A stretch of DNA of 12,128 nt from Candidatus Brocadiaceae bacterium. Its GTDB lineage: Bacteria; Planctomycetota; Brocadiia; SM23-32. A program made the position numbers and the translations under genes. Below are positions 1-7,365 of the stretch, piece by piece (position 1 is the stretch's first letter; each line of letters starts with the position of its first letter). The stretch spans positions 1-12,128 of the forward strand of contig JAUWZH010000051.1 in NCBI GenBank assembly GCA_030615435.1, in the 5' to 3' direction. The notes under the pieces are model-generated. The model searched no databases. It was not told the DNA's origin and saw nothing but the letters and a program-made list of their open reading frames with translations.

Positions 1-935
1 CCCGCCACGTCGCCCACCGCATAGATGTGCGGCACGGAGCTCTGCATGTGTTTGTTGACCACGACGGCGCCCTTTTCGTCTGTTCTCACGCCGGCCCTGT
101 CTAGCGCGAGGCCTTCGGTGCTGGGCCTTCGGCCTGTGCAAATCAGCGCCTTTTCCGCCACGACCTCTTCGCCGTTGGAGAGGGCGGCCCTGACCGAGCC
201 GTTCCGTTTCTCGAGCTTCTCGATCCTGGTAGAGGTGAAAACCGAGGCGCCGCGCTCCTCGAGCATCTTGAACACCTCCCGGGCGCAGTCCGGATCCATC
301 TCGGGCAGTATCCGGTCCATCATCTCCACGATGGTCACGTCCACCCCGAAGGTGAGGAACGGACCGGCGAACTCGCAGCCGATGTAGCCTGCGCCCACGA
401 TCAGGAGGGATTCGGGGAGCTCGCTGAGCTTGAGCGCCGCGGAGCTGTCTATCACCTGCTCCCCGTCGAATGGAACCCCCGCCAGCTCGGCCGGCACGGA
501 CCCGGTGGCGACTATGATGCAGTGGGCCGAGACTGTGCTGCTCGCCCCGCCCGCCCGCACCGAGAGGGAGTGGTCGTCCAGAAAGGCGGCCTCTCCCCGG
601 AGCACCTCGACGTGGTTGGCCTCCAGCAGCGAGCCGACGCCCTGGCGGAGCTTCGCCACCACCGCGTCGCGGCACTCGGCCGTGCGGGCGTAATCGAGCC
701 GCAGGTCCCCTGCTTCCAGTCCGACGGAGGCGGCGCTCTCCACTCGCCGCATGAGACGCGCAACCCGGATGAGGAATTTCGTCGGAATGCACCCCACGTT
801 GTTGCACACGCCCCCGAGGTCGGACTTCTCCACCAGGGCCGTTTTCGCGCCGGACTGTGCCGCACGAATCGCCGCGACGTAGCCTCCCGGCCCGCCGCCG
901 ATCACTGCAACGTCGAAATCGTAGCCTTCACTCAT
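1..935 (-). CDS. lpdA: Dihydrolipoamide dehydrogenase (E3), C-terminus beyond window edge
   Basis: FAD-dependent disulfide oxidoreductase that reoxidises dihydrolipoamide in pyruvate/2-oxoacid dehydrogenase complexes or the glycine cleavage system. The 311 visible residues begin with the FAD-binding GGGPGG (13-18), followed by the redox-active pair C44-x4-C49 in GGVCNNVGCIPTK. The ATG motif 'IVATGSVP' lies near 141-148, the NAD-binding 'LLIVGAGYIGCEFA' near 177-190, and the second FAD motif 'IYAVGDVA' sits at the edge. The dimerisation domain with the catalytic His-Glu pair is outside the window, so that part cannot be checked. The ATG start at 935 has an AAGGAA about 8 nt upstream; an earlier ATG hits TGA after two codons. 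The gene is divergent from the PRPP synthetase gene and has its own promoter. Mercuric reductase or another family member is possible but less likely, given the NVGCIPTK context and the lipoamide-dehydrogenase-like N-terminus. Confidence 0.9.
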   Translation of the reverse strand, partial: MSEGYDFDVAVIGGGPGGYVAAIRAAQSGAKTALVEKSDLGGVCNNVGCIPTKFLIRVARLMRRVESAASVGLEAGDLRLDYARTAECRDAVVAKLRQGVGSLLEANHVEVLRGEAAFLDDHSLSVRAGGASSTVSAHCIIVATGSVPAELAGVPFDGEQVIDSSAALKLSELPESLLIVGAGYIGCEFAGPFLTFGVDVTIVEMMDRILPEMDPDCAREVFKMLEERGASVFTSTRIEKLEKRNGSVRAALSNGEEVVAEKALICTGRRPSTEGLALDRAGVRTDEKGAVVVNKHMQSSVPHIYAVGDVA

Positions 936-998
936 GACCTCATGTTCCTTCGCCAGGAAGCCTCGATGCGCCGATGCTGATCAGAACGTTTGATTCTT

Positions 999-1027
999 AT
1001 CATAGGTGCCTCAGCGGGTTTTTTCAA
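999..1027 (-). promoter_or_regulatory. Sigma70-type promoter for lpdA
   Basis: On the minus strand, TTGAAA (1027-1022) is followed after exactly 17 nt by TATGAT (1004-999). Each box matches the consensus at 5 of 6 positions. It would give a leader of about 55-60 nt before the lpdA ATG at 935. Confidence 0.6.
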
Positions 1028-1111
1028 GCCAGGGGCACGGGGCTGACAATGGGGCGCAGGGCGTCGCAGCGGGCAAATGGGCGATGGAACGACCAAAACC
1101 CTCCGAAGTCG

Positions 1112-1140
1112 CTGGCAAAAACACGGCGGTCCTATATAAT
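1112..1140 (+). promoter_or_regulatory. Sigma70-type promoter for the prs-argS-HAD run
   Basis: CTGGCA (1112-1117) is followed after 17 nt by a perfect TATAAT (1135-1140) in an otherwise GC-rich gap. The predicted transcript starts near 1147, about 40 nt before the PRPP synthetase start. The purine-rich GGAAGGGAGAGAAG (1168-1181) serves as the ribosome binding site. Confidence 0.6.
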
Positions 1141-1184
1141 CATGGTCACGGCTGTTTCCGACATGCCGGAAGGGAGAGAAGACT

Positions 1185-2267
1185 GTGATGTACGACCCCC
1201 TGATGCTCTTCACGGGCCGGGTGAGCTACTACCTGGCGAACAAGATATGCAGGGTGCTCAGGCAGTTCCCGGGGATGCGGGGCCTGGAGCTTTACGAGCC
1301 GGAAGTCATCAAGTTCGCCAACGAGAACCTGAAGGTCAAGATCAAGGAAAGCGTGCGGGGGGCGGATGTGTTCGTGATCCAGACCGCCTCCTGTTCCTGG
1401 CACGCCCCTGCCGGGGTGAATCCCGAGAAGATGGACCCCCGAGACGCCACGAGCCTGACCCTGTCCGAGAACCTGATGGAGCTTCTGATAATAGTTGACG
1501 CCCTCAAAGGCGCCTCCGCCGGCAGGGTCACTGTCGTTACCCCTTACTACCCCTATGTGCGCAGCGACAAGAAGGACGAGCCCCGCATCTCCATCACGGC
1601 ACGGCTCATGGCGCAATTGTTCCGTCAGGCGGGCGCCGACCGGGTGTTGACCATGAACCTGCACGCCCTTCAGATCCAGGGATTTGCGCCGATGCCCTGC
1701 GATCAGCTCGACGCCAACCCGCTCATTATGGAGTACTTCCGGCGGCACTACGACATGGAGAGATTCGGCGTGCTCGCCACCGACGCTGGCGGGGTGAAAC
1801 TCTCCACGGTATACGCCGAGCAGCTCAAAGTCCCCCTCGCCGTCTGCGACAAGCGGCGCTGGGCCGACAACGAGGTCCCTGAGATCCGCAATGTCATCGG
1901 CATAGGCGAGATCAGGGATAGGGAGATAGCCATTTTCGACGACGAGATCCTCACCGGCGGCACGATCACCGGCGCCATCCGTGCGTTGCGGCAGAGGTTT
2001 GACCTGCCCGTCTCCTACATCTCCTGCGTGCATGGAGTCTTTGCAGAGGGGACGATCGAGCGCATCCTGGAGACGGGGGTCAGGAGGATCGTGACCACGG
2101 ACACGCTGCCTCCGCCGGAAGCCAACGAGCGCCTGCACGTCGTGAGCGCCGCCCCGTTGCTTGCAGCGGCCATCCGTAACATCCACACCAACGAGTCCGT
2201 AACTCAGATATTCGAGCAGGCCGGCTTCCTGTTCCGTTCCGCTCAGGAAGAGCTCTGGCCTTCGTAA
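1185..2267 (+). CDS. prs: Divergent ribose-phosphate pyrophosphokinase (PRPP synthetase)
   Basis: PRPP synthetases transfer pyrophosphate from ATP to ribose 5-phosphate, feeding purine, pyrimidine, histidine, tryptophan and NAD synthesis. Family landmarks are in order: VRGADVFVIQT (57-67), NLMELLIIVDALKGASAGRVTVVTPYYPYVRSDKK (96-130, compare RxDRK), ISITARLMAQLFRQAGADRVLTMNLHALQIQGF (135-167), the catalytic flexible-loop CDKRR (221-225), and the PRPP loop FDDEILTGGT (251-260). At 360 residues it is longer than the usual 310-320, partly through an insertion of about 20-25 residues at 69-95. The usual DLHA is NLHA, and the loop reads DDEILTGGT instead of DDxxDTAGT, closer to phosphoribosyltransferases such as APRT. 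Either the GTG at 1185 or the ATG at 1188 may be the start; GGAG at 1173-1176 is better spaced for GTG. It is first in an operon, 24 bp before argS. A diverged paralogue with another substrate cannot be excluded. Confidence 0.85.
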   Translation: MMYDPLMLFTGRVSYYLANKICRVLRQFPGMRGLELYEPEVIKFANENLKVKIKESVRGADVFVIQTASCSWHAPAGVNPEKMDPRDATSLTLSENLMELLIIVDALKGASAGRVTVVTPYYPYVRSDKKDEPRISITARLMAQLFRQAGADRVLTMNLHALQIQGFAPMPCDQLDANPLIMEYFRRHYDMERFGVLATDAGGVKLSTVYAEQLKVPLAVCDKRRWADNEVPEIRNVIGIGEIRDREIAIFDDEILTGGTITGAIRALRQRFDLPVSYISCVHGVFAEGTIERILETGVRRIVTTDTLPPPEANERLHVVSAAPLLAAAIRNIHTNESVTQIFEQAGFLFRSAQEELWPS

Positions 2268-2291
2268 CGCCCTTTGTGACGTCGCCCCGAC

Positions 2292-4061
2292 ATGCGAGCA
2301 TCCGAAGACCCAGTGAGCGAGGCCAATCCCGTCCGTGAGGAAATCCTCCGCTGGTTGGCCGAGAGCGTGCCGCTGGAGAGGCAGAGCATCGAAGCCCTGC
2401 TTGACGTGCCTCCCTCCGCGCAGATGGGCGATTACGTCCTGCCGTGCTTCGCGCTGGCGAGCGAGCTGAAGAGACCACCCGCAGAGATAGCCTCGGAATT
2501 GGCCGGGGGCTTCGTGCCGAACGACCGGGTCCTCAGGGCGGCCGCAGCGGGGCCCTACCTCAACTTCTTCGTCAACCGCCCCCTGATGACATCCCACGTG
2601 CTGAGGCAGGTGCACGAGCTGGGGGCGGACTACGGGAAGGCCGATTCGGGGGCGGGCAAGAACGTCGTCATTGACTACTCCAGCCCCAACATCGCCAAGC
2701 ACCTGGGGGTCCACCACCTGCGCTCGGCCCTCATCGGGCGCTCGCTGTATCGCATCTTCGAGGCGCTCGGTTACAACTGCGTGGGCATAAACCACCTCGG
2801 CGACTGGGGCACGAGTTTCGGGAAGCTCATCGCCGCCTTCGAGCGCTACGGGGACGTGGAGGCGGAGAGCGCAACCGTCTCGCAGCTCCAGGAACTCTAC
2901 GTGCGCTTCAGCCGGGAGGCCGATCAGAGGCCGGAACTCCAGGATCAGGCCCGCCGGGCATTCCAGAGGCTCGAGGGGGGGGAGGCGGGGGCCACCGAGC
3001 TCTGGAAACGGTTCAAGGCGACCAGCGTGACCGAGTTCGAGCGCATATACCGGATGCTCGGCATCTCCTTCGACTCCTACGCGCCGGAGAGTTTCTACCT
3101 GGAGATGACCGACGAGGTGCTGCGCAGAATGAAGCAGTCGGGCCTGGCGCGGGAGAGCGAGGATGCGCTGATAGTGCCCCTGGACGACTACGGCCTGCCG
3201 CCTTACATGCTGCGCAAGGCAGACGAGACCACCCTCTACGCCACGCGCGACATCTGCGCCGCCGAATACCGCTGGCGCAAGTACCGCTTCCACCTGGCGC
3301 TCTACGTGGTGGGCGGGGAGCAAGAGCTCTATTTCCGACAGCTCAAGAAAGTGCTGGAGCTGATGGGCCACCAGTGGGCCGAACGCGTCGAGCACGTGGG
3401 CTTCGGGCTGCTGAAGTTCCGCGACGCCGAAACCGGCCTCCTGCGCACCGGCAGCACCCGGCAGGGCGAGATGATACCTCTCGAAGAGGTCCTCAGAAGT
3501 GGCGTGGAAAAGGCCCGCCAGAAGATCCGCGAGAACCTTGACAAGCTGGAAGGAGGCGCCGACCCGGACGAGCTGGCGGCGCAGGTCGGCATCGGGGCCG
3601 TGGTGTTCAGCGACCTGAGCGTGAAAAGGGCCAAGGACGTTGTCTTCGACTGGGACCGCATGCTCGATTTTGAGGGGGACACCGGCCCCTACGTCCAGTA
3701 CGCCCACGCGCGCCTGTGCAGCATCATGAGGAAAGCCGGCGAGGAGGTGAGCCCGGAGGCGGACTGCGAGCCCCTTCAATTGCCGGAGGAATGGGCCCTG
3801 GTGCGGCTCCTTGAACGCTTCCCCTCCCGCCTCCGGGCAGCGGCGGAGGGCCGGGAACCTTCCATGATTGCGAATTATCTCCTTGAACTCTGCGCGCAGT
3901 TCAGTGCATATTACAGCGCCGGAATGAGGGAGGCGCAGCGTCGCGTCCTCTGTGGGGACGAAGCGACCCGCGCGGCGCGTCTCTTGCTCGTCAGCGCCGT
4001 CAGGCACACCATCAGGAACGGGCTCGCCCTGCTCGGCGTCGCTGCGCCGGAGCGCATGTAG
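2292..4061 (+). CDS. argS: Arginyl-tRNA synthetase
   Basis: Class I aminoacyl-tRNA synthetase that charges tRNA-Arg in the cytoplasm. At 589 residues it is of normal length. The Add-1 type N-terminal domain contains GPYLNFFVN (87-95). The catalytic core starts with SSPNIAKHLGVHHLRS (130-145), where GVHH stands for the HIGH/HVGH signature. INHLGDWGTSFGKL (166-179) follows. 'ATRDICAAEYR' lies at 317-327, and the KMSKS-equivalent loop is GSTRQGEM (387-394), as in other ArgRS proteins that lack canonical KMSKS. The C-terminal DALR anticodon-binding domain runs from GPYVQYAHARL (465-475) to the family-typical LLGVAAPERM end. No Shine-Dalgarno is visible before ATG 2292; an in-frame GTG at 2313 is an alternative start. 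The gene sits 24 bp after prs and 44 bp before the HAD gene, consistent with one transcript. Confidence 0.96.
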   Translation: MRASEDPVSEANPVREEILRWLAESVPLERQSIEALLDVPPSAQMGDYVLPCFALASELKRPPAEIASELAGGFVPNDRVLRAAAAGPYLNFFVNRPLMTSHVLRQVHELGADYGKADSGAGKNVVIDYSSPNIAKHLGVHHLRSALIGRSLYRIFEALGYNCVGINHLGDWGTSFGKLIAAFERYGDVEAESATVSQLQELYVRFSREADQRPELQDQARRAFQRLEGGEAGATELWKRFKATSVTEFERIYRMLGISFDSYAPESFYLEMTDEVLRRMKQSGLARESEDALIVPLDDYGLPPYMLRKADETTLYATRDICAAEYRWRKYRFHLALYVVGGEQELYFRQLKKVLELMGHQWAERVEHVGFGLLKFRDAETGLLRTGSTRQGEMIPLEEVLRSGVEKARQKIRENLDKLEGGADPDELAAQVGIGAVVFSDLSVKRAKDVVFDWDRMLDFEGDTGPYVQYAHARLCSIMRKAGEEVSPEADCEPLQLPEEWALVRLLERFPSRLRAAAEGREPSMIANYLLELCAQFSAYYSAGMREAQRRVLCGDEATRAARLLLVSAVRHTIRNGLALLGVAAPERM

Positions 4062-4105
4062 CCGGTGCGGGCCGGGCGGCTTTGCAGCAGATCAGGGGGC
4101 TGGGG

Positions 4106-4825
4106 ATGAGCAGGTTTGCAGCGGTCTTCTTCGATCTGGACGGCACGCTGTGGGATAAGGTCGCCTGCTCCGACTGCGTCATGGAGGTCGTCCTGCCGAA
4201 GCTGATGCCCCACCTGTCTGAACAGGACCCCGCGCCGGTCATCGTGCGGTTCAACGCGGCCGTTCTGGGGGTGGTCAGAGGCTGCGGCATCGGCGAAGGG
4301 GTCCGTGTCTCCACTGCGGACAGGTTCGAAGAGCTCTTGCGGGGCTACGGGGTGCAAGACGGAGGGCTGGCCCGCGAACTGAGCACTTCCTACGACCACG
4401 CGCGCCGATTCCAGATGCGGCGCTTCGTGCGTAGCGGCGCGCACCGGACCCTGCGGCGCCTGCGCGAACGGGGCCTGACGCTCGGGATCATTACCGACGG
4501 ATCGCCCGCCGTCCAGCGCCGCGTCGTTGAGGCGCTGGGGCTCGGCGGCTACGTGCAGCACCTCGTCATCGGAGAGGTTGAAGGCTACAAGAAGCCCGAT
4601 CCGCGCCTGTTTCAGCGCGCCCTGGAGCTGGCGGGCGTCGAGCCGGCCGAGATGTTGTATGTGGGCGACAATCCCATCACGGACGTGATGGGTGCTTCGC
4701 GTGCGCAAATCCCGGTGGCCTGGCTGCAAACCGACCACTTGCCCCCCGCCGGCTCCACGCCAGAGCCCGACTTCAAGATCGAGGACCTCAGCGGAGTGCT
4801 CCCGATAGTGGATGGCCGGTGCTGA
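4106..4825 (+). CDS. HAD-superfamily hydrolase (subfamily IA phosphatase)
   Basis: A cytoplasmic haloacid-dehalogenase-type phosphohydrolase of 239 residues with all four motifs: I, DLDGT with nucleophile D10 and acid D12; II, IITDG with T130; III, K162/K163 in YKKPDPRLF; IV, GDNPITD with D188 and D193. A helical cap lies between residues 17 and 105. Length and motif spacing fit the phosphoglycolate phosphatase, PpaX and YjjG group of small-molecule phosphatases. The substrate cannot be read from sequence. ATG 4106 was chosen because it opens right at the conserved FFDLDGT strand and has GGGGGC-TGGGG just upstream; a TTG at 4082 would add eight residues without family support. It is last in the prs-argS run and convergent with the thymidylate synthase gene, 36 bp away. 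Confidence 0.88.
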   Translation: MSRFAAVFFDLDGTLWDKVACSDCVMEVVLPKLMPHLSEQDPAPVIVRFNAAVLGVVRGCGIGEGVRVSTADRFEELLRGYGVQDGGLARELSTSYDHARRFQMRRFVRSGAHRTLRRLRERGLTLGIITDGSPAVQRRVVEALGLGGYVQHLVIGEVEGYKKPDPRLFQRALELAGVEPAEMLYVGDNPITDVMGASRAQIPVAWLQTDHLPPAGSTPEPDFKIEDLSGVLPIVDGRC

Positions 4826-4861
4826 AGCCGGCTCCGGGCGCCGAGCACTGACCTCGTCCCC

Positions 4862-5755
4862 TCAACCCTTCCCCCGCGCGTACCAGTCCGGGTCCTCGGC
4901 CAGATTGCGGCGGGCCTCATCGAACATCGGCTCCAGCGCAGAGCTGTCCCAGGCGCGTTGCGTGTACGGGGACGATCTCATCTTCCGGATTTCGGCCTCC
5001 AGTTTCTCGTTGCGATAGCTGCCGTAGATGTGCAGGGAATCGCTGATGTCCACGTAGCGCCCGCAGCCCACCGCTTCGCCGAGCCTCTCGGAGATTCTCT
5101 GCGCCATCCAGCGCTGCAGATCCGTCAGAGCGAAGACGTTCATGAACCAGGCCAATACCAGGTCCCGCGAGCGCCAGTGCGCGTTCAGGTTCAGGCGCCA
5201 GCCCCCGTGGCCCTCAGCCAGCAGTCGCGCCCACAGCCTCTGCAGGCACGGCGGATGGTCGGTGGGGGGGTCACAGTGCGGAATCCACGTTATCGCCTGG
5301 GAGCGGCGGCTGTGCGGAACGGCCGCCAGCTTCTCGATCATCAGCTCTATCTGATCAATCGGGACGAACTGCGGCCCATCGTCGGGGTTTTCCAGGTCCT
5401 CCAGAGGCCGGTACGCGAACAGGCGCTGGTGGTAGGTGTATGTCCACTTCCCCTCGCGCGGGTTGATCCAGTGGTCATGGATGCCTTTGAGGACCTCCTG
5501 GCGGTAGACCTCCAGCTCGACCGGACCGCAGGGCAAGTTCTTGTGGATGCGCGGCTCCCGCAGCGGCTCCCGGACCTCCACCAGGACCGTTGCATCCAGA
5601 CTCGGCGGGTCCCCGGGCGCATCGTATTCCGTGCGGACCTCCACCCCTTGATCCCAGACCGCAAGGAGCGCCTTCTCCCAGGCTTCCGGCACCGTGGTGG
5701 CCCTGACGACCAGGACTGGGACATCGCCGGGGCTCTCTGATTCTTGCCTGCCCAT
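4862..5755 (-). CDS. thyA: Thymidylate synthase homologue, archaeal-type
   Basis: Probable dUMP methylase making dTMP with methylene-tetrahydrofolate. Folate-type signature residues align in order: R150-R151 (phosphate binding) in SRRSQAITW, catalytic C170 in DHPPC, RSxD at 195-198, N206 exactly eight residues after the Asp as in E. coli ThyA (D169/N177), then D239, H242 and Y244 in DSLHIYGSY (compare DxHxY). The Asn favours dUMP over dCMP. The residue after the catalytic Cys is Leu, not the usual His, and the C-to-RSxD distance is about 5 residues longer. The N-terminus VPVLVVRATTVPEAWEKAL resembles archaeal thymidylate synthases more than E. coli ThyA. ATG 5755 has no Shine-Dalgarno. The gene is transcribed alone from a promoter very close to the start. 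A related pyrimidine methylase or hydroxymethylase is the main alternative. Confidence 0.8.
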   Translation of the reverse strand: MGRQESESPGDVPVLVVRATTVPEAWEKALLAVWDQGVEVRTEYDAPGDPPSLDATVLVEVREPLREPRIHKNLPCGPVELEVYRQEVLKGIHDHWINPREGKWTYTYHQRLFAYRPLEDLENPDDGPQFVPIDQIELMIEKLAAVPHSRRSQAITWIPHCDPPTDHPPCLQRLWARLLAEGHGGWRLNLNAHWRSRDLVLAWFMNVFALTDLQRWMAQRISERLGEAVGCGRYVDISDSLHIYGSYRNEKLEAEIRKMRSSPYTQRAWDSSALEPMFDEARRNLAEDPDWYARGKG

Positions 5756-5766
5756 TTTTCATGCCG

Positions 5767-5796
5767 ATCTTACCGCGTCCCAATGCGGGATGGCAA
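5767..5796 (-). promoter_or_regulatory. Candidate promoter for the thymidylate synthase homologue
   Basis: On the minus strand, TTGCCA (5796-5791, 5 of 6 to TTGACA) is followed after 18 nt by TAAGAT (5772-5767, 4 of 6 to TATAAT). Transcription would begin near 5760, only about 5 nt before the ATG at 5755. This suggests a leaderless or near-leaderless message, in line with the missing Shine-Dalgarno. Confidence 0.45.
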
Positions 5797-5967
5797 GTCG
5801 AAAATCATCCCTCATTTGCGACCCGGCGCCGGTGGTGCTAACCTGAAGGGGCTGACGAGAATCCTCTGCGGAGTTTCCCAGAACGTTGCGAAGGTTGCGG
5901 CAGAAGCAATTGTGGCGGGCCGCAGCGAGACGTCGCGCTTGCCTGTCCTACGGGGCGCAGCGCCGCC

Positions 5968-6093
5968 ATGCGGCACTCATCGCTGGACCTCACCATGAAC
6001 GTCTACACCCACCCGGAGCCGCTTCAGGCGCTACCGGACCTGTCCGTAGGCGATGGGCCTGCAGACGATGGCCAGACGAAGGCTGGCACATAG
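5968..6093 (+). pseudogene. C-terminal relic of a tyrosine recombinase (phage-type integrase)
   Basis: A 41-codon frame reads MRHSSLDLTMNVYTHPEPLQ, then ALPDLSVGDGPADDGQTKAGT, and ends in TAG. MRHS-x-LTMxVYT is the hallmark of the last catalytic block of site-specific tyrosine recombinases: the G/RHS motif after the second catalytic Arg, then the nucleophilic Tyr, here in NVYTH. An 'ALPDL' tail follows in many of these integrases. Upstream in the same frame (5842-5967) the translation no longer looks like an integrase: there is no HxLRHT box, and a TAA lies at 5839-5841. The catalytic core is therefore gone. This is a decayed or recombined integrase end, not a working gene. It marks past insertion of a mobile element next to the SIR2 gene. 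Confidence 0.7.
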
Positions 6094-6121
6094 CGGCCCC
6101 CCGCGTGTGCAGGACAGAGGG

Positions 6122-6145
6122 CGCGCCCCCGGGACGTGGGGCGCG
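6122..6145. repeat. Strong GC hairpin 3' of the SIR2 gene
   Basis: A perfect 8-bp inverted repeat, CGCGCCCC (6122-6129) and GGGGCGCG (6138-6145), surrounds an 8-nt loop. It begins about 20 nt after the SIR2 stop codon and lies 28 nt after the integrase relic. No T-run follows on either strand, so it is not a classic Rho-independent terminator. It could act as a 3' stability or terminator-like hairpin, or be a leftover of a recombination site. Confidence 0.4.
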
Positions 6146-6164
6146 AAGCTGGACGCGCACGCTG

Positions 6165-7358
6165 TCATTCGCCACGTTTGGTGCTTTCGCTTCCTCTCGC
6201 AGTCTGGCCGAATATCAGATCCACGGCTTTCTCGTCCATCCCCTCCGCATACAGAACGGCACGAGACCAGTCCACGAAGCTATAGCGCTTCTTGAAGTCT
6301 GCCAGGGTGCAGGCGTCTGGGCACCGGTCCACAATGACAAGTGGTGACTTCGTCTGGCCGAACAGGTCTTCTCCCCAGTGGATATTCTGGTAGTTAGTAA
6401 CAAGCTTGTAGAGCATCAGTCGCGCGTATTCGTCCTCTGGCGAGAGAGAGAACCCAATGATGGCGACGCCCATATTAGTCGCGCCGGCATAGCCCGCTCC
6501 CCGCCAGAAGTCCGTCACTTTCGCGGCATAGAGGATCTTAAGGGACGAAGGGGCCAGCAGCCAAGGCGTTGCCAGAAACAGGAGATTCTTCTGGTAAACG
6601 GCCTTAAGCTCCTTGACCCGATACATTTCGCTCAGGGGGTCGTCGGGGAAGTTCGGCCCCTCCAGCAGCTTTGTGACTGCCAGCTCATCAGCATGGGAGA
6701 AGACAGGGTCAGCCGGCTGGGTCGTCCCACCACCCTCTCTGTAAAGGCGCTCTCTCTGGCTGTACAGAGTACGGTCAAACCAGTCAATCGACCCATGCAT
6801 CTTCAGAACGCACACTTCCTCTCTGGAGTCGTCGATCGTGGCTAAATGGTCGCCGACTTCACTGTACCGATGGCGGAACAGGCGGTAGGGCTTGCCCTCC
6901 GCCTCGAGTGCCCGCTCCAGCAACACATCGTAGTTGAAGGTGAGCACATAGTCGCCCGGTTGAAGTCCACGTGCGAACCGCCGGTACAACTTCGGTACTT
7001 CATCAACCGAGGGAGTCAGCTCGGCAAGAATCTCTCCGATAAGAGTCTTGACAACAACAGTTCCTTCGTTTCCTTGGGAACTCCAGGTGTCAGAACCTCT
7101 TAGTTCAAGGAAGTGTTCGATATCAAGCACACGCATGAAGTCTTCGAAATCGACCTGATTAGGAGACAGGTGCACTCCGTCCGCTTGGCGTTTGTACTCG
7201 AGATAGTCCGCCAAGTCGTCATGGAACTTCGCTGCCCGCCCTGACAACAGGCGGGTCCGCTCGTAGACTTGGCGCCAGAGTTCCTTTGCGAGCGGGAAGC
7301 CTGCTGCTCTGGAAAAACCTGCTCCCAGGACGAGTATCCTGTATCGCTTGGCCTCCAC
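6165..7358 (-). CDS. Stand-alone SIR2-like NAD-binding protein (SIR2_2 type), putative anti-phage NADase
   Basis: 397 residues. The Rossmann start ILVLGAGFSRAAGFPLAKEL (8-27) carries the GAGxS NAD motif. The conserved TFNYD (140-144) and the LKMHGSIDW block (186-193), whose His is the usual catalytic-type residue, follow. Near the C-terminus is IIGFSLSPEDE (300-310), typical of this family's last strand. Such proteins, as single domains or fused to other modules, deplete NAD+ in several known defence systems (ThsA, DSR, SIR2-APAZ, SIR2-HerA). No HerA, Argonaute, TIR, STAND or TPR fusion is present in or next to this gene, so it is single-domain and apparently orphan. The start is GTG 7358, preceded by TGAGGGAACC as a good Shine-Dalgarno. 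Codon choice (AGA, GCA, GGT, TTT) is visibly less GC-biased than in prs or argS, hinting at transfer. The integrase relic lies 71 bp beyond its 3' end. The defence role is inferred from family, not shown. Confidence 0.82.
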   Translation of the reverse strand: MEAKRYRILVLGAGFSRAAGFPLAKELWRQVYERTRLLSGRAAKFHDDLADYLEYKRQADGVHLSPNQVDFEDFMRVLDIEHFLELRGSDTWSSQGNEGTVVVKTLIGEILAELTPSVDEVPKLYRRFARGLQPGDYVLTFNYDVLLERALEAEGKPYRLFRHRYSEVGDHLATIDDSREEVCVLKMHGSIDWFDRTLYSQRERLYREGGGTTQPADPVFSHADELAVTKLLEGPNFPDDPLSEMYRVKELKAVYQKNLLFLATPWLLAPSSLKILYAAKVTDFWRGAGYAGATNMGVAIIGFSLSPEDEYARLMLYKLVTNYQNIHWGEDLFGQTKSPLVIVDRCPDACTLADFKKRYSFVDWSRAVLYAEGMDEKAVDLIFGQTARGSESTKRGE

Positions 7359-7365
7359 GGTTCCC

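Noticed and set aside
1146..4007. 953-codon open frame on the minus strand opposite prs and argS
   Set aside because: It is antisense to two clear genes whose motifs and wobble bias account for the region. The translation is low-complexity (His, Arg, Gly, Ala) without family features, as expected in GC-rich antisense DNA.
3911..4738. 275-codon minus-strand frame opposite the HAD gene
   Set aside because: Shadow of argS and the HAD phosphatase, both with complete motif sets on the plus strand.
4815..4832. GCCGG/CCGGC stem at the end of the HAD gene as a terminator
   Set aside because: The stem is short, overlaps the stop codon, and no T-run follows. In such GC-rich DNA short stems arise by chance.
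4958..5740. 260-codon plus-strand frame opposite the thymidylate synthase homologue
   Set aside because: Antisense shadow; the minus strand carries the thymidylate synthase signature residues in order.
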